From Nymphalis io (Eukaryota > Arthropoda > Insecta > Lepidoptera > Nymphalidae): a DNA stretch of 64,000 nucleotides. The stretch is from assembly GCF_905147045.1 (NCBI RefSeq), contig NC_065897.1, forward strand, positions 9,501,001 to 9,565,000, read 5' to 3'. The first letter of the stretch is position 1, and each line of letters starts with the position of its first letter. Position numbers and translations under genes: made by a program. Below, piece by piece: positions 22,753 to 35,885 of this stretch. Under the pieces are notes generated by a model. It did no database searches. It saw nothing but the letters and a program-made list of their open reading frames with translations, and had not been told where the DNA came from.

Positions 22753-25700
22753 CATAGTAGTATACATAGTATTAATAAATATTGCAGAAGGTTTAAGGAA
22801 GGAAGGAAGGTTTAAGGTTTAAGGAAGCAAATTTATAATAGCTTTATTACATTATTACTTAAAATCTTATAAAAACTACATAGTTTTACAACGATTTATA
22901 TCGACAGTTATATTGCAACAAAAGATAGATGTAAATAATAAATTTAATTCTCGGACTTCTTTTTGGACAAAAACAAATAAATTACACGTTTAATTGTTAG
23001 GTAAGAAATCGGTAGAGAGTTAGGCAATTAGGAGGCGCTGCCGGCGAATTTATGTGTTTACGTTCAGCGAACATCTTGCAACGGTGCGTCGATTTATTTG
23101 CAATAAAATTTCGGAGATTTTACTATCAATAAGAAGAGAATAGAATAAAGATTATATCGTATTAACTGCAACAATCAGAAGTTACATTTTAATGAGTCAG
23201 TTTTTTAATAATTTTGTATTATTACTACTTTAAACTATGTATTCTAATTAACAAAAACTTAGGTACTCTTTCTAGTTGAACTGTATTTTATTGCTAGTTT
23301 TACAAAATTATTTACCATAATAAAAATAAGTACATTGAGTCAATATTTTTTCTTACTTTATATAAAACGTATATATAAATAGCAGATCAAAAACCAACTG
23401 AATGAATAGAGTGAGTCGCGGTCCGTCCACAACTCACTCTGCTATTCTAATCGTTTCTATTGTTCTTACAGCCACTATCTCGAGCTTTTGTTACGCTAGC
23501 GGACCAACGAACTAAAATGGAACAATTAACAAACCAAAACTCAAATATCGAATATCTCTGCACTGGACTAACATATATATGTATAAACACAAAATAAGAC
23601 TTTTAAAAAATTGCAATTACTAATTTTATTTCTGTAAACATCAATCAATTACACCTACATTTCAGTTGTTAGAGGTTCTCGCCCTTTTGTAGTGCAGGTT
23701 ACTTTGATTAAATAATTACATAATACGACAAACTTTTGACAATATAGTATGATTACCGCTGCGAATTGTTTATACTGTATTTCAATGAATTGTCTTTTCA
23801 GTCCAGTAATCATGAGAGTCGAACTTGTATACGACCAAGGTTACATAAGCCTATCGGAAAGCGATTTTATGCAATTTATCTTTTCCCGGCACGCCGCACA
23901 TCTCGGCCTCGGCAGATAGTGAAGCAAAACACAAACGTTGACTCGGACGTGCGGCCGGAACGTGACAATTGACAGCTAAGCCGCTACCAGGCGCAAGGAA
24001 CGTTTTACTCCTTTTGCATCCACGTATTCGCACACATTGCGCCGCCGCTTTCTGACGACGTTATTTTTTAATCAAATATATCCGGAACGGGTGATAGACG
24101 AAAGGGTCGCAGCGACAATGAAAAACTAAAAGGAAAAAGTAGCCTTTTAAGCAAATAGAGGCGAGACGAAGTTGATTGGTTTTGTTAGCGAGCCTGTTGA
24201 TTGGCACGGACGTAAACAATTCGCTCCAGTGTTTAAGTTGAAAGGACAATTGAGACTCAACGATATCGCTACATCCAGCGAACAACGCTCTCGTGGTTTG
24301 TGTTGGTATACCGATGATACTCGAATAATGTTTTGAAAAATAAAATTTATATGTTGGCACTAGTCCGTTTGCGATTGAAATAAAAATTATACGAGTGCCA
24401 CAGAAGCACAAACAGTACGTGTTAAATTTTTATTTTCTGCTTTGTATTTTTTACTTTATTAAAAATGTCAAATATTTTCACAACTAGCTGAACTGACTTG
24501 TAATATTTGCTAATATATAATTTTAATATAAGTTTTTAAGATGATTTAAGTATCTTTAGACCAGGAGTGCATAAATTCTCGTAAATATTCACGGTGAGTA
24601 GCCAGGAGACTATAAATCAGGGCTCCTCAGCCGCTATCAAGTCCATTAGAGTTTTTGGTAGCCCAAGAAAAACAATTTCGGCGCGTAACAATTGTATGTA
24701 TAAAATAAAAATGTATTGTTTCGCTTTTTTAATTTGACAAACATACGGTTAATCAGTCGTTTAATAGTAAATTTATAAATTAAGTCCGCCTTTAGTACCA
24801 AAATTTTCGACAATTTCAATAATTTGGTAAATTCCGTTTTTTAAATGAATAAAAAATGTTTATTTTATTCAAGGAATGTTGTATTTGTATTACTTTCTAA
24901 ATTTAAATGACAAGAATATTTTTACAAATTTACGGAATAAAAATATAAGCAAAAATTAAAAACAATAAGATTAATTTAAAGGATTTAATATTAGCCATAG
25001 ATTATTGTATCAAATAAGCACACTCGACGACTTGAATAAATTTAAACGCGGTCCGAGAATTTTTGGGACTCATTACGTAGTATTTATGTGAGGAGATAAA
25101 AATATTAGGGACACGCTTAATCGGTAACGGATGAACAGGGTACCCTTAGATTGTCCCTTTTTTAATTCAATTTTAACAAGTTTAATTTATATTATATAAA
25201 TAATTTTACGATATTGTTTGATATATAATAGCAAAACATATGAATGTATAGATATTATTGTTTGTGAATGGTGTATGTATGTGTTGGTGAGGGGTGTTTG
25301 TACCAATAATAATTATAAAACAACATACATTGAAGTGTGAAATCGTTATACTAAGGTGGAATCAGACGGTTTCCTTTTCGTTCATTTTGTTTACTTTTTT
25401 TCTCTTTTCTTCAAAGTGTGTGACGTGTTAACGTCTAAACAAAAATATAAGCCAAGTGATACATTAATCAGTAAACCGATCCAACAATGTTGGTTATTAT
25501 AAAGCATAGAAAGGTATATTCACTCGAATGAACGTTCTTCGGCGTGAATATGTCTGACATCACCTTTAGATTTAACCATCCATTTGAAAAGTAAAAACAA
25601 ATGACTTCGTGCTATGAACTAAAATATATTTATATGTTAAACCAAAATGATTCCTGATTGTGGCTATGTTCAATTTTTTCAATGTCATATATTATCACGA

Positions 25701-28410
25701 ATCAATTTCAATTCAATTGTAATTTCACTGATCATGATTGACTATCAATGATATTATAAATTAATGGTTTTTCTATAATGTTTATTTATAGAGCAACGTC
25801 ACAGCAACGTCTTTGGTTTGTCAAACGGTCACTGACTGTTCTGTTTTTGACGTTTTGCTCTGCTCTCAAATTAGATGTAAAAACGCTTGTTTAATACCCC
25901 AGCAACAGTAGAATTCGTTATCAATTTTTTTTAAATATCTAATTATGATTTAGTAATAGTAAACCAATATTTTCTTTATTCACCTCATTAAATTCTGTAA
26001 GATGTCATTTATCAAAACAAAGAAAAGAGGTCGTGTCTAGGACAGTTTTAAATGCTTAAATTAATTTCCCCTGATTTTCTTTAAGAAGTTGTAACTCTCC
26101 AAGTGGGGATAATGCGATGATATATAAAAAAAGGTTCCCGTGAGCCGAGGCCCCTAATAAATTATACCCTCGATAACAATGGGATTTTTTTCAAGCCCTT
26201 TGTTGCAACTTTTGATATCACCTGACCGTATTTGAAAGTTAAATGTATAGCGAGAAAATTTATAGTCAAGTTTTTAACGATTGTTTGTCGTTAAAAACGC
26301 ATTACGTTATGCGCTTCTAAAATTAAAAAAAATAAAGCTAAGTGAATCCAGATATTTTATCTTATGGTTATAACAGAGCAGTACTACACTGCTTCGTGTT
26401 CGAAGTGCAGTACTTTTGTCCAGTAAGCTCTTACAAGCTCTTATGAATCGTTATTTTATAATTTCGATAAGATGATAGTAAAGATAATATGATGATAATT
26501 AATTATATTTTTTCTGTCTGAATGATGTAATCATACGGTTTATATATATTTACTAATAGCTCTATCGAAATAAATAAGTCTAGCTTTATCGAAATTTAAA
26601 TTCCACCCAGTGTAAACTTCCTTATACAAAACTGTCGATATGAAATATCTACAAAATGATGATTCAAAAGTGCTTGTTAAAACTTACCGGAAATAGTCTA
26701 GTACTGGTGGAATTTAAATTTTGTTACATTATATATCCATTCAAGTGAATACAACGATGTGGATAGCGCTCACTTACCTATAAGGCAGTTCTTTGCCTCG
26801 AACTATAAAAAATAAAGCCCTAATACCGTTAAATGCTCCTTTGGGGAGTGACTGGACAAAGCGGAAAATTCAGGAAACAGGGCTGTCATTGCACTTTTCT
26901 TTATTTGGATTTTTTTATCTTAATTTATTTTATAGAATAGAAATGTTTATTTCTTCATACTTTATGATTCAATATTAAATTTTAGTAATAATTCTAATTG
27001 CCATTTTTATATTATTTTTAATTAGATTAAGTGCACAATATCCATAATAGTAAAGGTTTCGAAATTTCAAATAGAAAATAAAAGTTAAAATATTTACAGG
27101 AAAAGGCAAAATAGCAGTTTATTTAAAGCATATATCGAAAACATTACAGCCCTCAGAAATCGAATGGGCAATGCGGACAATTTATAACGCAATAATCCAT
27201 GCGGGCATTACACGTTGCGATCCGATATTATCGGCACGAGGAGGTAAAAGCTAGTTTGAGGACAAAAAACGACCTCTCATTTATTCGGCCACTTTCTGGT
27301 GACAGACCATCGCCTCCCCTCTGCAGATTACTCGCTACGGTCTCACATTTTCTGATAACAAATCATTCGAAACAAAAAGGTACTTATATTTTCTACCGTA
27401 ATTTCAATTTCAATGTATTTAACTATATACGTATATATATAAGCCTTTCAAAAATATACACAATCACTCAAATATTATATGTAAATATATTATGTCGAGC
27501 TTATCAGTTTTTCTTTATAACCACTTTTTAAAAAAAAAGCTTGTATATCAATTGAACATTGTATTAAAATTTAATGACAATTCAAAAAAAATGTCGACTA
27601 ACGCATGTGACGTGAACCCGTTTCTAGTAAAGGTTTGTTAGCCCACCCGGTCTCTTACTATCACGGCTAAGTTCAAAAAAATTATTTTTATTATATAATT
27701 ATGAGAAGCCTAGCGATTCAACATCCAAAAAGCGTCTTTCAAAAGCCCACCGGAACTTCTAGATCAAGATAGACTAAAAAAATATATATTAAAAGAGTCC
27801 TTCACACGCAATCATCTGAACTCAAAGGTCAGCCTTGTATTGATCGTATAAATAATTATTCTAAAAAATAATGTATTCTAGTTTTAAAACTGCCAGTTAA
27901 GAACTAGTCAAACATTCTTTCATAGGTATAAATTAATTAATTAACTGACATTTCAGAACGATGCAATTTAAAAGAGATCAATGCGATAATAAATTCGATA
28001 TAAAATTGATAATAAGTGATCTGATGAGTTAATAAAAATGCATTCGCTATAACAAACAAAGTGACAGCCGAAAAATAAAATCCTTTTCGCTTTTATTGCT
28101 GGAGATCGCAAACATTGTAGCCCTGTTCATTGTGATGTAATTGAAAAATCAGTGCCTCGAACTACATTCAGCTTTTTCTATCTATTATTCAGTCGACAAT
28201 CAGGTCGAAATTCCGAAAAACGAAGTGAAAAACATACGGCTGTTGTTTCTCCACGATCTGGTGTATCAAAAATTCACGAACTTAATCGCAGCGACGTTCA
28301 AACAACCGTTTTTGAATAGCAACGAATCACGATAGTTGACATTTTATTCGACTCATTTGCGAAAACGTTTTGTAATTTCGTGTGGTTAGTTGCTCACGTT
28401 ATGTTAGGTA
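22753..28410. other. Long gene-free stretch with several GC-richer patches
   Basis: About 5.7 kb without a supported gene. It has an aaggaagg/ggtttaagg simple repeat at 22791-22830. GC-richer patches occur at about 23400-23520, 23800-24060 (cggcacgccgcac..., with a 35-codon ORF starting 23812 just after a polypyrimidine-cag), 27190-27350 and 28060-28330. Such islands in AT-rich DNA can be conserved regulatory elements or exons of an unseen gene, but I cannot show either. The 116-codon minus ORF 24061-24411 has no recognisable domain. Confidence 0.35.
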
Positions 28411-28703
28411 TTTTTTTTATAGAATAGGAAGGCGGACGAGCATATGGGCCACCTGATGGTAATTGGTCACCAACGCACATAGACATTGGCATTGTAAGAA
28501 ATGTTAACCATCGCTTACATCACCAATGCGCCACCAACCTTGGGAACTAAGATGTTATGACCCTCGTGCCTGTAGTAACACTGGCTCAGTCACCCTTCAA
28601 ACCGGAACACAACAATACCAAGTACTGCTGTTTTGCGGTAGAATATCTGATGAGTGGGTGGTATCTACCCAGACGAGCTTACACAAAGCTCCACCACCAG
28701 TAA
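28411..28703 (-). mobile_element. SINE-A, full-length copy
   Basis: Minus-strand copy running from ccaccaccag (28703) to a poly(A) seen as a T run at 28411. The tail hairpin core ccacctgatggtaa is intact apart from an a/t difference beside it. Close to the 6671 copy over its full length, so relatively recent. Confidence 0.85.
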
Positions 28704-30410
28704 ATTTATCATCATAAGGTATATTTATCATCAAACAGACAACCCGTGATATTTACTTGGTTAGGCTATTGCTGGTTTTTACAATTATTATAAAATCCTT
28801 CACATTGCCCTAATACATTGTAAAAAAGCAAAAAATTGTTCTTGAAAGCAAATATATTAATTACCATTATTGTAATTACAGTAATTTCACAAACACATAC
28901 GTATAAACGTTTTACATACGCATGTTAAGTTAGCCTATAAGTGAGGTATGCAATTTTTATATTTAAGTTATTTAAGATTGTAGTCAAGAATAACGAAATT
29001 GTTTACAGCGTTGGCTTCCTATTTAATAAAATAATAAAATTAAAAAACTGAGGATATGCATAATTTTATTTATTACTGCTACCTATATGCTACCTATCCC
29101 GACTTCGCACTAATTTAATAAGGATTTAATATCTATGTATATATACAACTGATCTATTAGCTCGTGTTAATGCATTGTAAATAACACGGCTCGCGTTATT
29201 ATTTTTTTAAGGATTAATAACCTATAATTGAAAATAAAACGTAAAATTGTCATTATTTTATCTAATATTTTTTTAAATTATAACAATGATATTTATTACC
29301 TATAAAAGTATATGACGTTGCTGACTTTTTGTAAATATTTTGAAGACCTACAAATGTCCCATATTTTTTTGTACGTCAATTAGAGTTTTGGCGTTTGCTT
29401 CTTAAGCACCTGAATGGACAATTTTCCTATCAACTACGTCGATATATAAAGCTAATTCTCATATATTGCATATTAATATACGATTTCGCCTATGTGCATC
29501 CTAAAACAATAAACTGAAATAATATAGGTTACATATCAATCTTTTTTGCGTCAAAATTGAAAGAAAACAAATAATTTCAGCTGACCTGCTTATAATACAT
29601 TAACAGGTCAGTTTTAATTGTTTGTAATATTAAATATAAATCATACGAATATGATTCATACTTCATATTAATTCATGGATAATTATCAACAGTATCAAAA
29701 AAATGAAGTTAATTATTCTTCCGTTGTCAGACACAATAGAAAAAAAAACGTATACCTACTTAAAAAAAAAACTGGAAACTTAAAATCAACTTATAATATT
29801 ACAATAAATTTAATTCTAATAACCGTAATTATAAAGTATCGTTACAATTTCCAATCATAGTAGTATTAATTATACATTAAAAGACATACAGCAATAACTA
29901 TTAAAGCCCCTTTACCTATTTTGATAGTATTGCTGAATGATAGACAATAAAAATTAATAAAATGATACATACATTATTTAACAAAATTACCAAGTAATAC
30001 GAAAAACAAAATTAGCCTGAGATAAAACAAAGTAAGTACTGTAAGATCAAAACAAGGATTTCTCTGATATTTTCCGTCAGCATATGCGGGCAGTGCACTG
30101 TACTCTGATGATGAAGGGGAGAATCTGCGGACTCATCAAAACAATAAACAAAGTATCGGAACCCTATTTTATTATGTTATTATGCAAGACGCCCTATGAT
30201 TTACTTTGCACACTGCACGCTGAAAAAGGAATTTTTCACTGAAGTTTCGTCAAGAAATATTTCCAAAAACACTGATATAAATATGTATTGCCAGCTGTCA
30301 ATCACAGGAACTAAGAACAAAGAGCCCTGCCATTGGTAATAAATATGCACATATTTTTCATTGATTGCCTTTTTGTACTTACCAATCCTTAGGATTACTA
30401 AAATAAAAAC
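28704..30410. other. Non-coding stretch, nothing recognised
   Basis: AT-rich. The lysine- and asparagine-rich ORF at 29675 is compositional. Confidence 0.45.
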
Positions 30411-30450
30411 TAGTAGCCTGTGAATGTCCCACCGCTGGGCTAAGGGTTCA
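30411..30450 (-). mobile_element. SINE-B end fragment
   Basis: tagcctgtgaatgtcccac and cgctgggctaagg match the distal end of SINE-B. Nothing else of the element is present. Confidence 0.6.
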
Positions 30451-31636
30451 TCAGACAAGGAATAGAAAATTATATCACATTATGCAAATAATTTAATTGA
30501 ATTATTTTTTCCCACAAATACAATAATTAATATGTATGAAGGAGCTTAGCGTATTTTATCGCCTACAGCAAGTGTTTTTCTTACCACAAGATTATCAATC
30601 AAGAGGCATTTCCCGGTACAAATTTATCACGAGCGTCTTATTGTACCGCCGGATAACACAATATCCATCGGATATCCGGAGGGGAGCTCAACATCATATT
30701 TTTATCATCATTATGTCAAAAAAATTGAGGTCACATTTATATGGATCGGGCGAAAATTTTTAGAATAATAAATGGATTATTTAAAATCAGTATCATTCTA
30801 CATATTTTCTACTTTCAATTACTCTCAATTAGTTTCATCATATTTTCAATTAATTTCAGCAATCCACTTCGAATAACCTAAACATATTAATTGGGCTGAA
30901 GATGGAGCTCAAGGTAAGCCCTGGAAGAGGCCATGTCCAGCAGTGAAGTGACACGGGTTTTTGATAACATATAATTTGATTAATATGACATTCTAATAAA
31001 TAAGGATCGAATGACATTTATACATATGTATATGCTATTTTATGCTGTTGTAAGAAGATATATACTTTTTTAATTCTACACTGTATAAAAGTTCATTATT
31101 ATTTTTTTCCCGCATTCACGCAATAAGTACTAAACAAATTGACAGAAAACTTTCATATTATGAGAGTTTATATTATTATATTTTGAATATTTTTTTAAAT
31201 ATAACATAAGTTATAGTTGTAGTTTTGTAGGTATTCTAAGATATTTGAAAAATGTGTTCGTGGGAAAAATTACACTTAATGCAAAGTACAGCCGAAAAAA
31301 TCGCTTGGTTCAATACAAATTATGTGATGGTTAATAATGTTTGTTTATATCTCCGTATTTGAAATAATATACTGAGGTAAAAAAAACATTTAACTTTACT
31401 GTGTGAATTTTAATACCAACTTTATCTATAATATAATTTACAAATATTTTACTAATTTAATTTTTAAAATTTTTGTTTTAATATATAGGATATTAATTAT
31501 TTAAAGCCTTGTCCATGTTAAGCGTCACATTTTGATCCGCCGAGATGTTTTTAACAGGGCTCTGGATCTTATTGGCTGATTAATGATTGCGTAGTCACCT
31601 AGCCTCGACAACGGAAAAATAAGTTGAATATATATT
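30451..31636. other. Non-coding stretch with a possible LINE tail scrap
   Basis: Near 30930-30955 the phrase gaagaggccatgtccagcagtg resembles the 3' ends of RTE-type LINEs in Lepidoptera, but this is too short to be sure. The ORF at 30536 is unsupported. Confidence 0.3.
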
Positions 31637-31940
31637 ACAGTAACAGCCTGTTAATGTCCCGCTGCTGGGCTAAGGCCTCCTTTCCCTTTTGAGGAGAAGG
31701 TTTGGAGCTTATTCAACCACACTGCTCCAATGCGGGTTGGTAGAAAACACATGTGGCAGAATTTCAATGACACATGCAGGTTTCCTCACGATGTTTTCCT
31801 TCACCGTCAAGCACGAGATGAATTATAATCAAAAATTAGGCACATGAAAATTCAGTGGTGCTTCATCCACCCACCCACATCATCAACCCACGATCATCGG
31901 TTACAATTCACGCGTTCTAACCACTAGGCCATCTTGGCTT
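31637..31940 (-). mobile_element. SINE-B, near full-length
   Basis: Distal end acagtaacagcctgttaatg at 31637 and tRNA-like head ending ccatcttggctt at 31940. There is a small CCACC repeat expansion near 31865-31880. Immediately beyond it a plus-strand head fragment of the same family follows (31963-32002). Confidence 0.85.
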
Positions 31941-31962
31941 TTTTCGAGCCGCAAAGAAATGA

Positions 31963-32002
31963 TGATGATCGTGGGTTCAAATCCGGGCAAGCACCACTGA
32001 AT
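31963..32002 (+). mobile_element. SINE-B head fragment, inverted to its neighbour
   Basis: gatcgtgggttcaaat, then ccgggcaagcaccactgaat, is the B box and following region in the plus orientation. It lies 22 bp from the head end of the minus-strand copy at 31637-31940, so the two heads face each other. Confidence 0.7.
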
Positions 32003-32100
32003 GTATATTACACATGATATAAAATATCACGCATTCAAATGCAAAAACTAAATAATTACCTTCTTCGTTATTTCTTTGTTATATATAAATATATATTTAT

Positions 32101-32265
32101 AAAAAATAGGTTGGGAGGCTGGCAAATAGAACACCTGATGGTAAGTTATCAACACTGCTGCTGTTTGGCGGTGGAATATGAGAATTATACATAGTTAATA
32201 TATGAGGTGGAATATGTTTGGCGGTGGTACCTACCTAACTGGTTAGATAGGTCACAAGCTTATTG
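32101..32265 (-). mobile_element. SINE-A, strongly decayed
   Basis: aacacctgatggtaagtta, then gctgtttggcggtggaatatg (the latter partly duplicated at about 32205-32230) and ggtacctacct are recognisable. The order fits minus-strand SINE-A with large deletions. Confidence 0.5.
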
Positions 32266-32859
32266 TCATTTTAAAATAAATAGTAAGAAAAAAAAGTCAA
32301 TATCATATTCGACATTGAGATAATGTATTAAACGGAAACTGTGTAAAATTAAAAGTTTCTTTATCAAGAAATTTACCTATGTTTTAGAATATAATATATA
32401 TAATACATGCGTCTGTCCGTGTCTTGGTTTATTTGATTTCTTAATATCATGCTCATGTCGGTACATCCTTATATATTTATGTTGGAATGTATTTAAATAG
32501 TTTTAAGACTAAATTCTGGTAATTAGAAGAATGTACTCGTAATTGATCATTCGCTTTTTAATTACCATGCATACAAAGAACAAGCACAAATATGTAGATA
32601 AAAATACCTTTGCTATGTACATAAATCTATTATTACTTGCGTTTCCACAGGAAATCCTAGAGCACGTCAAATAAATTTCAATTCATTTCATTTTCATACA
32701 TTCACAATTCAATCTAGGGCCTAATAAAAAATAGAATTGTACTTATTAATATTATTATTACGGTAAAAAATCCCAGTAAGTTTTCCTCGGTTCTTCTCAA
32801 GTTTGCGGTATCTCAATCTCTAATACATCCCGAAAACCCAATGACTAAGAATCGGCCTG
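32266..32859. other. Non-coding stretch, nothing recognised
   Basis: AT-rich without ORFs or repeats that I recognise. Confidence 0.45.
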
Positions 32860-33012
32860 GCAAAGCCTAGACTAATTACAGACACAATAAACATAACATC
32901 TTAGCTGTGAGGTTGGCGATGCATTTAAAGTGTAATCATCATGTCACAGAGCCTATGTCTATGGGTGTTGGTAGCTACTGACCATGACACGACCCATTTC
33001 TCTCTCCTTACG
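32860..33012 (+). mobile_element. SINE-A, decayed 3' half
   Basis: gactaattacagacaca, aacataacatcttagc, cctatgtctatgggtgttgg and ccatgacacgacccat align in order with SINE-A. It is an old copy. Confidence 0.55.
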
Positions 33013-33219
33013 AATTTATAAATCAAAATTAGTTTAAAATGCTATTAAAAACTTAAGATTGTGAGATGTAGAGTCAAGTCGAAATGCCTATAATATGCCA
33101 AAAATATACCAAATAAATACTGTATAAGAAAAAATCATAGACTCAAGAATATCTCTAAAATATAAGTGGTAGATTTTTGACAGCCAATATTCAATAAGCC
33201 AGTGCTTTTCATTCTTTAA

Positions 33220-33330
33220 AGTCCGGCAACGCACCTGCAAGCCCATAGGTGTTGCAGGTGTCAGGGCGGTAGTCACTGTCCATCAGGTAAGCCTCCTGCT
33301 CGTTTGCCCCGCTCTTACATAAAAAAGTTC
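33220..33330 (+). mobile_element. LINE/SINE tail fragment with internal hairpin
   Basis: gtccggcaacgcacctgcaa, then gtcactgtccatcaggtaag and cctcctgctcgtttgcccc, ending in a short A run. This is a dispersed tail that I associate with lepidopteran retroposons. 33232-33240 and 33252-33260 form a 9-bp perfect stem (cacctgcaa / ttgcaggtg). It again carries CCATCAGGT before the terminus. Confidence 0.6.
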
Positions 33331-33424
33331 AACGCTTCTATATGGAATAAAGATTTTAATTTTAATTTTGACTTTGACTTTGAACATCACGCTAATATTT
33401 TCAGAAAACTCAGAATTTATGTTT

Positions 33425-33700
33425 TTATTATGGTATAGGTAGGCGGAGCATATGGGCCACCTGATGGTAAGTTGTCACCAACGCCCATAGACATTGACAA
33501 TGTAAGAAATGTTAACCATCGCTTACGTCGTCAATGTGCCACCAACCTTGGGGACTAAGATGTTATGTCCCTTGTGCCTGTAATTACACTGGCTCACTCA
33601 AAGTTCAAACCGGAACACAAGAATACTGCTGTTTTGCGGTAGGATATCTGATGAATGGGTTGTACCTACCCAGACGAGCTTGCACAAAGCCCTACGACCA
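33425..33700 (-). mobile_element. SINE-A, near full-length
   Basis: Minus-strand copy. The tail ccacctgatggtaagttg is at its left end and the head cagacgagcttgcacaaagc at its right end. About 10-15 bp are missing around the ttgtgttccgg segment. Confidence 0.8.
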
Positions 33701-34359
33701 ATTAAAATATTATCAAGTTATCCTCTTTTTAAATATATTTTATTTCATATTAAAATTTATTTATTACGAAGTAAATCTCATCACTGTTTCGGTGATGAAA
33801 TTGATTCTTTACCTACTTTAATTTTGACATTAGAAAACAGTTTGATGTCAAAGGATCCGCTTCATCAATTTTTGTCTTTTTATTTTTCTTTGGTAGTAAA
33901 TTTCTCTGATTTTACCGATACCGGCGACGTATTTTAAGCTTCGCCTATATCCCAGATAGACTTCTATGAAATAAGCCTCATACTACCGTGGAAAGATGCC
34001 AGAAATGAACATTACACATTGGTGTCCGTCGTCTCATTTCTTTATAATCTCTTATAATATTTTGAACTGACCAAATTGCGTTTCAAGATATTTAAGGTTA
34101 ATATATTTCCTTTATATATGTATATATATATACCTAATTAACATTTATTTACAATACTTTAACATACTATAAAACTTAAGATGTAAACAATAAATAAAAT
34201 TTAGATTGCTTTTAATAAAATTGTTTAAATTATTTGAAAAAAAAAAATTAACATGTACATATACAGAATTCACACACACAAATAGATAATTATATTTTAT
34301 AAACGTGTACCTAACATGCTACATATTTAAAATAAGAAACAACAAAAAAACTTTCTTAT
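33701..34359. other. Non-coding stretch, nothing recognised
   Basis: AT-rich. Two overlapping ORFs in different frames here cover SINE-derived sequence and its flank and are not genes. Confidence 0.45.
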
Positions 34360-34592
34360 TGGTAGCATTCCAGTAACTACCCATTTATATTAGTACTGTC
34401 GTGTTTCGGAAAGAAATTATAAACGTAAATGAGCCAGTGTAACTACAGGCACAAGGGACATAACATCTTAGTTCCTAAGGTTCGTGGCCCATTGACGATG
34501 TCAGGAATAGTTAATATTTGTTAAAGCGCCAATTTCTAATGGTGACGAATTACCATCACGTGGCCCATTACTACCTACCGGCCTACATATGT
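34360..34592 (+). mobile_element. SINE-A, decayed copy
   Basis: gagccagtgtaactacagg, cataacatcttagttcc and ccatcacgtggcccat are in family order. The head is poorly conserved and there is no poly(A). Confidence 0.65.
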
Positions 34593-35758
34593 TTTAAATA
34601 TGCTTTTATATCGATTTAAAATTAAAGTAAAATCGTAGGCTATATTTCAGAACATATATTTTCCTTGAAACTGTATAGTTAATAGACGCAAAAATAGAGC
34701 AATCGTTTTTTAAATCTTTAAATGGTATATAAAAGTGACGCACGTTGTTCTGAAATTACACTTTTTAAAACCTATCCCCACAAGGTATTAATCAATTGTC
34801 TAGAAAGTTGGACCGATCAATATGCGAATCGCCATATCCTGCGTTATACGACTGATTCAAAAATTACTGATTTTCTTTAAAATCGTATGCTTTCAAATGG
34901 TATTCTGAAACTGGATGGATAACAGCAGAAACGTCTCTCTCAAGAGTCCGCGCCTCAAGTTACGAAGGAGGTGTGGAGGGCGTGTTCGAAATAAACCACG
35001 CCTACACAGTAGGCGTGTCATACGAATCAAATATTAAAAATAATTTATAACTCGGTCCTATTGAAATCAAGGACACGTAAAACATTTATTAAGCTTACGT
35101 ATTAATTTTATCAAATAACTTTTATAAATTAAGAATAATGAATTAACGCATAACTAAATTGCACTATAGTTTAATAATAACAATCAACCCGAAAATAAAA
35201 CTAAAATTGTATCCAAATAAAAAAATCACAAATTATTTTCAAACAACAGTCTATGTTCTGTTTGGCATTATATTTTTATACAAATAAGAAGATGAGCTCT
35301 GTTATAATTGTTGCTATCGTGTGGATTAAAAAAATATTACCTAAAAAAAATTACAAAAAGTATTTTTTTACAATCGACCAACAAAGAAGTTTTAATATGT
35401 CGTGACGATTTGTCGTTCGGAAAATTATGGATATTTTTTTTTTATCAGATGCTAACGAAAGAATGTCTTCCATGCTTCGAATGTCCGTAATATATATATA
35501 TAATCTCAAATCAAAAAAAAGTAGGTGGAGCTTCCCCCGTTGATGGACGAAGTTTTCCGACAGCGGCCTATCTATCCGTTGAGCAAGCAGAGTGGAAACT
35601 AGCTACGAGTGAACCTTACATTAAAATTGTTACCCCCTCAAGCGACCGAAATACCAGGAGCGCAAAGAGGAAGAGGAGTTCATCTCTAACTGGTGCGCTC
35701 TGTGAGAAAATGCATGGAAATCAAGGGAAAGGAATCCGCTAGGATGTGTTACGTAATT
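34593..35758. other. Non-coding stretch with GC-richer patch and short palindrome
   Basis: 34920-35030 is GC-richer and includes a 9-bp perfect stem with a 3-nt loop (cacgcctac at 34997-35005, gtaggcgtg at 35009-35017). 35530-35760 is also GC-richer and leads into the possible first exon described next. Confidence 0.4.
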
Positions 35759-35885
35759 TCAGTCGAGCATCGGCGTTGTAGGGGAGAGCACGTTTCGTCA
35801 GCTTTCCGTAGTACACAATAAACAACAACAACGTGTTTATAGTCGTAAACAACACAAGTTTTGGACTTTCGTGAACTGTATTAAG
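35759..35885 (+). other. Possible non-coding first exon with strong splice donor
   Basis: TCAGTC at 35759-35764 fits the arthropod initiator. The following ~120 bp contains no ATG and ends at attaag with gtaagt at 35886-35891, a consensus donor. GC content is higher than in the flanks upstream, and the intron side falls abruptly to AT-rich. Together this would fit the 5' UTR exon of a plus-strand gene whose coding exons are far away. No downstream exon has been identified, so this is a candidate only. Confidence 0.3.

Noticed and set aside
24061..24411. 116-codon minus-strand ORF
   Set aside because: Long for this window but with no recognisable motif, and it sits beside a GC-rich island that lengthens ORFs by chance.
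27199..27531. 110-codon plus-strand ORF
   Set aside because: The second half is AT-driven low-complexity sequence. The first half lies in a GC-richer patch without family features.
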